Of a stretch of 64,000 nucleotides of DNA, positions 40,917 through 53,500 are shown one piece after another. Below the pieces are notes generated by a model. That model made no database searches. It was not told the origin of the DNA and was given only the letters and a program-made list of their open reading frames with translations. Within the stretch, counting starts at the first letter, position 1, and every line of letters begins with the position of its first letter. This stretch comes from Salminus brasiliensis (Eukaryota > Chordata > Actinopteri > Characiformes > Bryconidae). Position numbers and translations under genes: made by a program. Location of the stretch: contig NC_132891.1 in assembly GCF_030463535.1 (NCBI RefSeq), positions 8,980,449-9,044,448 of the forward strand, in the 5' to 3' direction.

Positions 40917-41456
40917 GTGGTGGTGCGGCTGCAGGTCGTAGAGCGGGAGCGCGCAGGGCTGAGGCCAGCAGGGCGATGCTGGGGGGCGCGGGGCTCTCCT
41001 GACTCTTCTCCTGCGCCTGTAGTTCCCCTGCTCGAACATGTCCTCGAAGGCGGGATCCAGTGTCCAAAAGTTGCCTTTCCTGTCCCCCCCTGCGCCCTCA
41101 CCACCTCCACCTCCGCCTCCACCTCCATCGCGAGGCACCTTAACGAAGCACTCATTGAGGCTCAGGTTGTGGCGGATGCTGTTCTGCCAGCCCTTCTTGT
41201 TCCTCTCGTAATAAGGGAATCTGGACACGATGAACTGGTAGATGCCGTTGAGGGTCAGTTTCCTCTCCGCGCTCTCGCGGATGGCCATGGCGATCAGGGC
41301 CACGTACGAGTAGGGAGGTTTCTCAGCCTTGCTGCTGGTCGATACGGTGTCCAGAGAGACCTCCTGGTCAGGCTCGGACTGGTGCTGGAAGTGCCGGAGC
41401 TCCTGGAGCTCCTGGAGCTCAACAGGGTCTCCACCACTTCTGCTACACTCCTCCAT
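40689..41456 (-). CDS. foxl3: forkhead transcription factor, FOXL3 (FOXL2-like) type
   Basis: Nuclear forkhead DNA-binding protein; in medaka the foxl3 orthologue acts in germ cells to suppress spermatogenesis. One uninterrupted 255-aa ORF. Forkhead domain about residues 45-150: [36 protein letters not shown], then [15 protein letters not shown] and the basic wing [11 protein letters not shown]. It differs from FOXL2 at many forkhead positions ([19 protein letters not shown]) and lacks the FOXL2 C-terminus, hence the foxl3/foxl2l call. Oddities: nine glycines plus GEGAGG-like residues at 111-124 inside wing 1, three His then eleven Gln at 178-191 (CAG/CAA-encoded), and a tandem repeat touching the stop codon. 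It sits between pik3cd and tmem201, same strand. Other forkhead families are unlikely; whether extra exons exist was not testable. Confidence 0.9.
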
Positions 41457-42436
41457 ACTCGCCCTCTGATGGATCTCCAGACCCCTGGATGGACAGACCG
41501 GCTGGAAAGTGTGTCAGGCTCCTCTCAGCGAAACAAGCAGGCTCGAGGCACAGCCGTCCAGGTGTGTGTAGGAGTGTGTGTGGGGGTGTTTTTGTGAACT
41601 CCACCCTCTACAATGAACGCTTCCCACGAAAACTTTCTCAGGTCGAAAGTTCTCGTGATGGGGTGGGTCAGTTTGGGGGGTGTGGGGGTGTGGGGGTGAA
41701 CACCTGTTTTGTCTGTATGCTGCGCAAAAATGTAAACTTTTTGATATGCAGCGCCCAACGCAGCGAACACACCGCAGACATCAATGGAGAAACGAGGGCG
41801 CTGCTAATCAGGCGCTGCTTCAGATGTCTGACACTTAAAAGGACAGATGTTATGAAAGCTTTGGGGTCCTGATTGATGACCCACCTGCGACCCCCTTTTG
41901 TTTAGTCCTGGGGCGTCTGGTACTAGACGAGTTTTGGGGGGTTAAAATGTTCCTCAGCGCTCCCTGAATGAAGGTATATATCATTATTTTAAGAGACCAC
42001 ATTTCAGTGGTCTGTGTGATGGAAAATGCACTGGAGACTCTCCTGTAGACACTGGAGTCTAAGTCACAAGCTTTTAATCCAGGGGCATCACTACAGATTT
42101 ACATATGAGGGGGGCAAGACTTTACTAGGGTGGTCTGGGGACGTCTCCTCATAGTTAGCATTAGGAACAGGTCTAATATAGTAACTAACATGACTAAAGC
42201 AGTGCCAGAGACCCTCGACTTTTAGCACCTAGCAGCCTGCCGTCTTTATGTATGACGACTGTATTGATGCTATTTTGACATTTTACAGTTTTCTAGTTAT
42301 ACTTTGAATAACCTGTTTCCTCAGCTCTGTTGTAGGTGTTCACACTGTGCTCCTAATTCCCGTACCATCCTGTTCTGATGTCCACAGCATCTGGACCGTT
42401 TTGCTGCTGTGGACACTTCTCATTTCTGAGCTTTAT

Positions 42437-42525
<89 letters not shown>

Positions 42526-43600
42526 CCAGCCCCAGAATTCAGTACATGAAGGGATTTTTGAGGTCATTGCCAGGTGGATGTTAATTATCCTCTATATTCT
42601 CTAACCTAACCTGCTACCCTACCACAAAATATGGAAAAAGTGTTAGGCTGGCAAGCAAGCCCAAAATTAACCACTGAATAACAAGGCTATACGTTCATTA
42701 CACTGTGCATCATACGCAGTTCCATTAGTATGACCTATTGAGGGGAACTGTGTGGCTACTGTTGGTCTGTAGTAGCACAGAAAGAACCACCCACTCTCTC
42801 TGCAGCCGTGCATGAAAGAATCGGGCTGTGGGGAAAGGGAGCGATACCTATCGCCAAGGCTCAGGAGACACACTGTCTGCTCTGAAGCAGTCATAGGGAA
42901 ATAGGGACAGGTTCAGAACCACACATTCATTTAATAATAAAATGCAGGAGTGTGTCTCAAATTTTCACTTTTTGATAATCTGTGAATATGGCAGGTGTTC
43001 TTTACAGTTCAATTCATTTACTTCATGATGAATACATCAATAGAAATAGTCCAAAATTATTACTTTAATAAGATACATCTGAATAAAATCTTGTTTACAC
43101 TGACCTCCATTAAAGGTTTTTCCTTCTCCTGGAATTTCCTGTTTTGGAGATATGAGGTTTATGACAGTGACGGTAATGTGTTGTTTTGTTGTTGTTGTTT
43201 TTTTTGTTTTTGTTTTTTACAGCATTTTATAGATAGACAAAGAGAAATTGTGAAGAGTCAAAATAAGTGGAAACACATGAAACTGACTGCAAGTAATTTG
43301 CCACATGCCACATGCTCACTGCAAATAATTTATCATACTATATAAACAGCATTACAGCAATTTGCCTGTAGAACTAATTATCCCACTATTTATCCTTATT
43401 TTATACGTAACAGACTTCTATCTGTATATTAAAAGAATAATACAAAATATAACAAATACATTTCAATTAATACATAGTGAACCTTACAACAGTAGTCCAC
43501 CATTCTACAGTGTGTATTATATGCAAAGAGAATGCAAAATTAAGCCCAGAACCCAGAAACAAACATGCTTTATACACTGTACCTTTTTTCTGTGGGAATG
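41457..43600. other. foxl3 upstream region to tmem201 3' end
   Basis: The first 500 bp upstream of the foxl3 ATG is G/C-rich, with CACCCACACCCC-type runs around 41660-41700, and probably holds its 5' UTR and promoter. An AT microsatellite follows at 42443-42524. No exon seen. Confidence 0.4.
42443..42524. repeat. (AT)n microsatellite, about 40 units
   Basis: Uninterrupted AT run about 1 kb upstream of foxl3. Confidence 0.97.
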
Positions 43601-43601
43601 T

Positions 43602-43607
43602 TTTATT
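43602..43607 (-). terminator. candidate tmem201 polyadenylation signal
   Basis: AATAAA in transcript sense, about 1.2 kb after the stop codon. I noticed no closer canonical signal. Confidence 0.35.
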
Positions 43608-44822
43608 TACATGGAGTGTATTTACATTTGTTTCTACCTGACCCCTGACTTGTCATTCATACTTGCCAGTGTTTTCACTATACATACCAATAAATACACA
43701 TTCACAATTGACTAAATACACTGTACACACTTTGCAGGTTACGGCTTAAGGTCCTAGTTAAGACATTTTCTGTATACTGAGAAGCAGAACTGCATTGCAT
43801 TGAAAACCAGAAAGAAAATGCTTGAATCTAAAGTACAGCTTCAGCATTATCTTTAAAAATATAAATTCTGCAGCAAAAACACACAGCACACATTTACTTT
43901 GTGACTCTGAGCCTGAATGTCTTTTCAACTAAGATAATTAGATCAAGTTGCTCATTAAGTATTTAAGAAATACTTAACATTTTCAGCTTAGTGTTTGCAT
44001 TTCAACTGAAAGCAAATGTGTAAAATATGAACTAGAAAACAAAAACATTGATTAGTTTTGGTTTCTATAAACATATCTGTATCAAATGTGTGCATCTGTT
44101 TCATGGAAATAGAAGAACAGTCATAAAAGACACAAAACAATCTCAGAACACCTATAAATGGTGATTAACACCCTTGTACATCATTTACATCTTTCTACAA
44201 ATTTGGTATTTGGCAATTAGCATGTTTATATTCTCACCAGGTACAAAATGTAAAGAACAAATTGGCTATAGTTACCAAAGTTCACAGGTACAGTCAGAAT
44301 TACATGACATTATGACCTGAAGAGATGGCTGCAACTAATACCTTGGTCTTACCTTTACACCGGGACAATGCTGACAGCAGATAAGTATGAGCACAATCAT
44401 ACAGACAATAGCACCATGTAATTTCACATTATAACACTCCTCTTAAAGCCTTGCAATATTACACCTGATGGGAGATGTTTAAACGTCTTATTTTACAGCA
44501 TACCATCACTCCATCAAGCATCTACATGAATGCTCAAGTAAGGTAGATCAGACAACACGATTCTCTTCAATTAAACAAAACATGTTCCTAAAATCTTAAA
44601 GAACAGACATCTGCAGTGTTTTAGGGCATGTTGGGATGGCTGCTTCTGTCTGTGTGCAGAAGTGGCATTTCATATCAGCTAATAAAGAGTTCACAAAACC
44701 TGACCAAACATGCCAAAAGATTAATTCTGTGGATCAAAAGACAAGCAGCAAAAATCCGCTACCAGTAGTGTTAATGCTCCTCAGGTCCAGAAACGGGAAG
44801 ATTCTGATCCTAGAGCACCTCC

Positions 44823-44920
44823 TCATCTCCAGTTGTAATACAGATAAAATGAAATAAAGGTTAGGTTGGCAGTCAAGCTGGCAAACAGCAGACCTGGCCA
44901 CAGAGACCGACCAACATGAC
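44823..44920 (-). CDS. tmem201: tmem201 coding exon 11, terminal (residues 625-656 and stop)
   Basis: GHVGRSLWPGLLFASLTANL then TFISFYLYYNWR and TGA (44823-44825): the last membrane segment, as at the human C-terminus. Acceptor TTGCAG. Confidence 0.92.
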
Positions 44921-45907
44921 CTGCAATCAGAACAGAACTTGGTGGATAAAACTGGACAACATGCACACAAAAGCATTTTACCATCTAATAAAGTGGCAAA
45001 CAATGGTGGAGGACCAGATAATTGGTCCAAATGTTCTAAACATTGACAGGGTTTCTCCTACTACATGTGGTCCTCACCTTTCCAGTTAGATTTGCTGTCA
45101 TTTTCATTCCCTGTTGTAGTGTCCACATGGCAGTTGGACGACCCTGAAGAGCTGCCCATTTTCTTTTCGTTATGCTCAAAAACACTTGCGTCATCAAATA
45201 TCGAACCCAATTCTGAAAATAATTAACAAGATAAACTTAAGCCTATGTAAAAGTAACCTTGAGCAGCCATTCAAAAAAAATCTAAAGTTCCAACATTTTC
45301 CAACAAATAAATTAGTGTAGTCAAATCATTATTGATATTATTAATGTATATAGAAATAGTTTAGTTAAAATATATACATTGTAAATTTGTTATCATTGGC
45401 TTGGCGAACAAGTTTAAATATTTTAAAGTTTAAAGTTTATTTGCATAAAGTCATAGATTGTGTGTATGTGTGTGTGTGTGTGTGAGGGAAGGTATTCAAG
45501 TACCATGTTAAACAGGAACACTGGAAAAAGAATATTTATGTACTGTATTAAACAAGATATTGTATATAAATATATGTAAATAACAGTTGCAGTAATATTT
45601 ACCATGATTTTGTGAGGGAAAGTGAGGAACATCTGGCATGAAAGCTCTGCTTGGGAGGTGGCTTGGTTCTGATACACAGGGTGGCGGTGGAGCCAGGTTC
45701 ATAGACTCTGAAGGCGAAGAGAAAAGCTGAAGCTTCTGCCCGCTGATGTTCAGCCGCGCTGGGCTGATGAGAGGCCGACGCTGCCTGGCCGAGCTGGAGG
45801 TGGATGTGACTGAACCTGCCACTGAAGGGGTTGGGGAGGGGCCAGGGGAGGAAGGCCGACTTCCAGATTTCAGAGAGTAGTAATCTAAACATATATTGGG
45901 GGGGGGG

Positions 45908-45943
<36 letters not shown>

Positions 45944-47391
45944 TATTTATATATAATATTATATATAATATATTTCACTGTTCATTAATGGTCACTTTAA
46001 TATATGATAAAATGCATTTTATGTGGTCATTTAAACAAGTACTGCACATTTATTTACATGTATGTAAATACCTACAGCAAACATATTTCCATTTATTACA
46101 GCTTCACTGAGCATCACTGCTAGTTACCTGAAGGTGGAGAGTCTTTGCACTGTGAGGACGGCCTACTACCACTGAAGAGGAAGCCAGAATCTATGAGCAC
46201 AGAAAGGAAAAACTGCAAGTGTGAGTCCTCTCAGATGAATATAAGTCAGAGTCAAAATCGTTTTGTACATAACAAGGGACTTGTTGGACATGTTTACCAG
46301 GACTTTTATGGCCAGTATGTGTGTCCAGGTAAAACACTGTTTAGGGGCTGTACTCTTAAAATGAATACTGCTACAAAGGGTTCTTTGAGTGATGCCATAG
46401 AAGAACCAATTTTGGTTCAATAAAGAAGCAAGTTTGTGAATACACACACAAACAAAATATATGATCTTTATTATCTTTATTACAGCATCGCTCAAATTAC
46501 TCTGTAGTACCTTTGTTTTTTAAAAGTGTAAATGTAGAAAGCATAAAGTCCTTAGACTACAAGCAAAACTATCCCTATAACATCGCAGGTTTTGGGCATC
46601 CCATCAGCCTAACAGTATAATGGTGTGGATGATTCTTACTATGTTTATTTTTCAAAGTTCTGGTCATTTTAGGGAGGAGAATACTTCGGTTTGGATTGCT
46701 CTGAATGGAGCTATTGTTTCCCTGCTTTGCTGTAAAAGCCTAGTATTTTATGAAACAGTGTCAGCTGGAATTCTGGTGTGTCAGTGAAAAAGGCTGCTTC
46801 TTAATGGGTCAGCACAGCTGCATAAAGAGTGCGAAAGTAATCCCCTCCAACACCTGGAGGGCTCCAAGCCAACACCAGAGCATTAGGACTTCTAGGGTGG
46901 TTCCTAAGTACAGTAGAACAATGGCCTAAACAGTTCTGTAAAGCTTGAAGAGAGAAAAACAAAACAAAGGGACAAAAATAAAAGACCCAAATACGTTTGG
47001 AATATCTGCAATGCAATTAGCATTGGGTAGCGCCAGCTGTTTAGGAGTCTCAGGAACCTGCTGAACTCATTCCAGAAATATCTTTCTCCACTCAAACAGG
47101 TGCTGACAGTACCCCAACTATATCAGTCAATATCACTGCAGACGGCGCATAGGTGGACGATGAAAGAAAACTCTCAAGACTTGTTAAAAATTGTGTATTA
47201 TAAAAAAAACATGGCCTTCTGACGAGAGATGAGTGATTCAGAAATGTTTAGTCAGTGTGTAGCTGATCTTGCAGAAAGCTAATGGAGTTTGGCCAAGCTA
47301 GGCGTCAGCCAGACAGAGGTCTCAGATCTTATACGTATTACAATATGGAGTAATAAACAGAGCAAGTGTATATTCAGCACAGTGACTAGTC

Positions 47392-47429
<38 letters not shown>

Positions 47430-50400
47430 TCTTAAAGTTTTAAACTGAATTCTGAGGTACATCCTGAATCCATCATTTATTCCCAGACACCATGACCGAG
47501 TTGATGTATTACTGATTTCTTTTTGTCAATCATTTTGGTTGACGTTTCAATATGCATGTACACACTGCACTATATTTGTCTAATTAAACAGAGGTCAGTG
47601 AAATTGTCAACATTAAATAAATTCCAAATATATTCGAAGAAAAAAAAACGAACAAAAACGTTTATATTCCTTCCATAATTTTGGATGTTAATTAAATGCA
47701 TGACTAAAACCAGAAAATGCATGACTAGTGTTTTCTTTTACATTTTTTGTTTTAAATTATGATAAACATATATCTAAAATGTACATAAAATGTGATAAAC
47801 AAATGTGACAAACATTTGTGAAATAATTTCAAATCCAAAAGGTGAGAAATAACAGAGTAAAATGAGCATCTAAGGTTTCTGGGAGGTATGTGCACATTTA
47901 TATTAATAGTATGTACCATGTAGTTCTCTGAGTGACAGCATGCAAATAGGTGCATACAGGTGCAAATACACGTACCTTTATAACCCCTAGTTTGTTTTGT
48001 AATCACAGGATCAGACATGACTAAATTGGGGAATACCATGTGAAATAGAAGAAAGCACCACAAAAAGGTATAAAATGCACTGCAACAGCCTGTTCAGTCA
48101 TAATATTTTAGACTGTTCCTCTTCATACAATAAAAACTGCCAATTGCTTTAACTGATACCTGCAACTAGTATTTGAATAATTAACCACTCCATTTAAATG
48201 CATTAATTTCAACAGAAATAATTCAAAAATATTGACCTTTACTAGACACTTCTATTATCATCATTTTTCAAACCCTTATTCCACCTTTGTTTTAACTCAA
48301 ACGCTGCCACCCAACTAACCACACCACTATTAGAGACTGCACAAACGGTGGCCCGTCAGATTTTGAATTAAAAGCGCTATTCAGTGTGACAAAAGGCAGC
48401 AAGTGGCTCCTCTAACACACCTGCTGGGCCTGATTACAGGAGAGGGTAGTTTGCCATGGTCTCATCTGAGGATCCCAACATGAAACAAACCATACTCCAT
48501 CAGCCAAGGCATAACAGTCATTTCAATACCACTCCCTAAGACTGGTCCTGTCCCTGGCTTTTAATGGCTTTGAGCAGCCAGAGTGTGCTGCAGAGCTTTT
48601 CTGCTTTCCTGCTTTACTACTGAAACACACTGAACACTGAAACTAAGTCAACCACTGAAACAGAACAGAAAACCAGAATGTCGACAAATGCAGCAGTGCA
48701 GTTCACCCATGAATCACAGCAGAGTGCATTCATGCTTAAATGAAGAGACATACAGGAGTTGAGGGCGCAATCTTTTTTTTTCACAACAAATACAACAAAA
48801 AGGTAGCTTCCTGTAACCCACAAGCCATTCCATTACTGCTGGGGAAAACCCCTATATCATGCAGGTAACACAAGAGAGACCTTTCTGCTCACCCTGTCTC
48901 TTTGACAGATCGTAAAATTCCACTGGTAGGTGCGGCAACACCTGAAGTGACGACTGAGGCAGGTTCACTGTTCTGTTCATACGATCACTGACCCATAAAT
49001 GTTCCCATCATCTCCTCACAAGTTCTGCATGACAGCACATGAGGCTGCTCCTCTCGCAACTTGGGCCAAAGCCCAAGGCCTATATAAAGAACATGGTACA
49101 AAACCCTGCTGATTGACCACTTCTTCTCCTAATTCATGGAAAGGTCTCACACAATAGGCCTCTCAGACGTACCAGTCAACAAGACCATCAGTAAGTAAAA
49201 CAAGCACCACTCTGGGCTGGACTGTCTTAAATGTAGTGCTTAACTTTAGTGCTTATATTATTTTTTTTGTCAATATTAATAGACATATCTGCAGATAAGG
49301 ACATAAACATTTATATATTACAGAACATGGAACTATATCAACCTGTTTAAGATCATGGAGAACTTTAATATTTACTTTTGTTGAGTTATAAATGAATTGC
49401 CAATTGATTTAATTTAAAGAAAACGAAAAACATTGTGAGACATAGGTTTAACATTAGTGGATATTTTAAACCAATATTGTTATTGTATTTACTACTTTAG
49501 TTTCAAAAGAACAGAATATTTGAGCGATTCTGTGCTATATGTTTGCATTTTATGTATTTCACAGCATTTGTAATCCAGGAGAAGTAAATATTAAACGTTA
49601 TCCATAATCTTAAACCAGATTGATTCAGTCCAAAAGTTCTGCATTTAATAAATGTTTGTCTCTCCGTATGGGCACATGTGTTAAAAAAAAAGAAAGAAAA
49701 TGAATTCTGCATCAGCACAGAAATACCATGCCTAATGCCAGTTGTGGGCTGCTAGAGGGGTATTGAGCTGTGGAGAAGGAACCATGTTCTCTGGAATGAG
49801 GGGAGTTTGGGATTATCATCAAACATGCTGACCTCACTAACTCTTCAGTTCTTAGATCAAATCCTAACAGCAATGCTTTAAAATCTGGTAGAAAGCCTTC
49901 CCTGGAGAGTAGACTTACCAACAATCAATAAATTTTAAATCAAATGAATGTGTTTAACTAGAATGTGTCCCAATACGTTTGTCCACTAGTGTACATTCTA
50001 TAAAGCCCTTACAAAAATGGGGGTGTAATGATACTTAAATATTCTCACAATACTTTTAACACATTAATACAAACAAAAACAATACTTGCAGTTACCCTAT
50101 AATGAGCGGCAATGCAAAGCTAAAAAGACACTAACTTTGGATATACCTTTTTCAAGGAAAGGGGAAAACAGTTTAGTTTATTTTAGTAAATGTTTACTCA
50201 CCCAAATGCAGTTGATCAGCCATTACATGTCTGGTACCTAAAATGTGCTTCTTTACTTTAAAATATGAGATGTTAGGCTGAAGCTGCTAACCAACAATGG
50301 ACTTTTTATTAAAAAGACATGTAAGCCAACCCTGAAACGGCTGCCCCACCATTCGGTTATGTGAATTCGGTCTGTATTGCATACAGAAAACAAATAAATT

Positions 50401-50478
50401 GGATGCATTTTGAGTGGAGTGGAGATGTCCTTGGTTACAGTTACAGAGGAGATTGGCAAGTGTTTGTTAGCAACATCC

Positions 50479-50521
<43 letters not shown>

Positions 50522-53500
50522 ATTTCAGATACCAAACATGTCTTGACTGATCTACTGCATCTGGAGTAATTGACAGTGGTGTAAAAGGTAGTTATGTAAA
50601 AAATGTAAAAGACAAGTGGATTTTTAGGGAAAAGAAAAAAAGAGCAATGGCACTCTCACCTGTTCGGGCAAGAGAGGGGATGGTGCCCAGAGAGAGGGCT
50701 CTGTTGAGACGGCCCGGCAGGGAGGAAGGGGAAGCTTTGCGGGCTTTGTGGCTGTGTTGGTGGGCGAGAAGCTGTGGCAGGTTTGGGGGAGGTGTAGGGA
50801 TGAAAGAGGAGGATCCAGACAGCAAGGAAGCCTGACCACTGTAGCAGATTCCAACAGAACTGCCGGACAGATACCTAAAACAGACGAAGACATGAGGAGT
50901 CCGTTCCAGACCTCTGCAGCTCCTTACCTCAGACTGTCGCTTTCTGTTTATACTCTTAAAGGTCAAAGACAAAAAATAAAATTGCATTATGTACAACTTG
51001 AGCAGAGAGGATAAAGACAACTGGTTTATAACACGCTCAGTTCCGGTCATTTTACACAAGCCTTTTGTAGGAGAAAATCTACTGTAAATATACATTGAAT
51101 TCTTTGACAGTGATCTTCAATAGTGAGACTCCACAATCTCTATGGCAGGCCACCTTAGATGCCACCTTGAACGTTCTAACTTCCACACAATGATCCAATC
51201 CTTGTTCCATATTATATTCGAGGAGAACTTGCTGATAGGTTGTCTTAATTGGTACAAAAAAATATTCAGGCATGTTCAAAGAAGATCTAAAGACAAAGGC
51301 GTATACACAACTCCCATTTTACAGTGCTTTATTTGCAATATCAGTGAAACGTACAAGAGCATTGTTTAAAAAGCACAAAAACAAGGTTTATTCCATCATG
51401 CTTCTTTGCTTATAACACACATCAGCCCAAAACATGATTGGAAATCAATAATAATAAAAAGAGTAAGCGTTCATTAGGACGGCTAGTTTTTACCTTGACA
51501 ATCATTTCTTTTACTTCACTTCATACAAAAACCAAACAATTCAGCATCAGTGCCGGCATGTGTTTTACATCTTCTTTTAAAGCTTATTCGCACTAAATGT
51601 TTATTTCAGATACATTAAAACCAGTTTAATGGAATGGTGAATAAAACTGCCATGTTTAATTATAAAATGAATGGAAATGTTCAGGTTGCATGACGACCAA
51701 ATCAAATCTTTGGTTAATTATCCTGACTACATAATTCATTTTACTGAAACTACATCAACAATAACCAACCAGATCTAAGTGCAATTACAATGTTTACTTG
51801 AACTGCAGCTACAAATGTATGCTGGCACAAAGAAATATAAAATACCTCCCAAGGAACAGAAAAACCAAACAATACTTGGTACCAAAAGCAAATGAACTAG
51901 TCACATGTAAATGCATCACATTTGTAAGCAAGTCAAACATGCCATTATGCTGGTAAAGGCCTGCTGTATTTCAAGTCATCTAATTACAAGGAAAGGGATG
52001 GAGTAAACCTTTTGTGAACAAGAGCTTTAAAACTCCTTACAAACCTTTTAAGTTTAATGGCAGGAATGACAAGAACAGTTTTAATGTTACAGTAACCTAA
52101 AAGCTTGCTGTGTTTGAGAAATGTGTAGCAGTTAGGTTTTGAATTTAATGAGCGACAGTTTTAGAAAGCTCTTTCTCACAAAGGCTGTATAAAGTGACAA
52201 TCTACAAAAAATATGCTGACAGAGAAAGTCTGTGTCAATAACACTGTAGTTACTATCAAAACATTAACAAGACCAAAAAACAATATAAAGTCCAATAAGT
52301 AATTCATATTGATTCAAATTCAAAGATACACCTGTGTAGTGATTAGACGGGACTTATTAAAGCACATAGCAATATTCAATACTGGGAGCAAACATCATCC
52401 CAGTCCCTACAATAAAGATAAATAAAGCAAATAAAATTTGCTTACTTATTGGACCTTTAACTTCACAGCAACATACTACAAACGCTCAAATGTAGTTATT
52501 TGAGAGCTACATTAATGTAGAGGCTACAAAAATCTACAGTTCTACAGATGTACTTTCCCAGCTACAGTTTCACACTCACTTTTGCAGTCAGCACAAATAC
52601 ATTAAAATACTTAATGTGATTAAATATGTTCCTCCTAAAAAGGCAATTGTACTCACTTGTGATTCTACTTGTATAAAATTCATAAACATTTAAATACCAT
52701 CATGTTATCCATCTCTTTAAAAATAGCATTACAGTAACTTGATCAGCATTATCACTCAAGATAAATAATAAAAACACTGGCTTATATTATAGAGGTTAAA
52801 AAAAGGTGAACCGATAATGCAAGCAGGAATGGACAGATCATTTTATGTCATGTTACCAGAATCATCTTATCCATGCCATCCAAACCACCTGAGCAACATT
52901 GGTACTTTCAAAATCAAAATAGGCCATTCTTAAAGTAACCCACCTATTTGAAATAAACAGACCTTCATGAGAGATAAATAAGTGCATCAGTCCTAGTGAC
53001 TTTGAATGTGAATTATTTTGTTTGTGAAGCTTCAGGTGTCCTATGAAATGGAAATCTATCTAGTTAAACACACTAAATGTAGTGTGATATAGTGTAGAGT
53101 GATGTGGAAATCACGGAGTCAAGCTTGGGTTCTTGTGGCAGGAGGTGTACCCCCATTAGAACTGTAGCAAAAATTTAACTTTGGTACCAAATGGATCAAA
53201 GCAACTCCAATTTTAAGTGGAGGTCAACTAGAGGTTAGGCAACAACGTCATGGAATATTCACAGCTAGCAAAATGCTATATTTAGTTAGTAACAGATGCA
53301 AATTTGTTGTAAAACCCTTCCTGCACAGTTAGGTTGGACATTTCAGATCTTTGAATTTCAGATTCCAACTAAAATATGCCTTTTATTATATAGCATATTT
53401 TATTGTTTTACTTTACTGTTCAGCATATTTTAAACTTTCATATTTTACTGGTATACAGTATTTACTCTGCAAATGAATAATATAACAATACATTAGTGTT

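Noticed and set aside
40689-41456. Assignment as foxl2
   Set aside because: The forkhead differs at many positions from the nearly invariant FOXL2, the FOXL2 C-terminus is missing, and the neighbours are those of PIK3CD.
40797-41597. 266-codon open frame on the plus strand opposite foxl3
   Set aside because: It is the antisense shadow of the GC-rich foxl3 ORF; its Leu/Val runs mirror the CAG and glycine codons.
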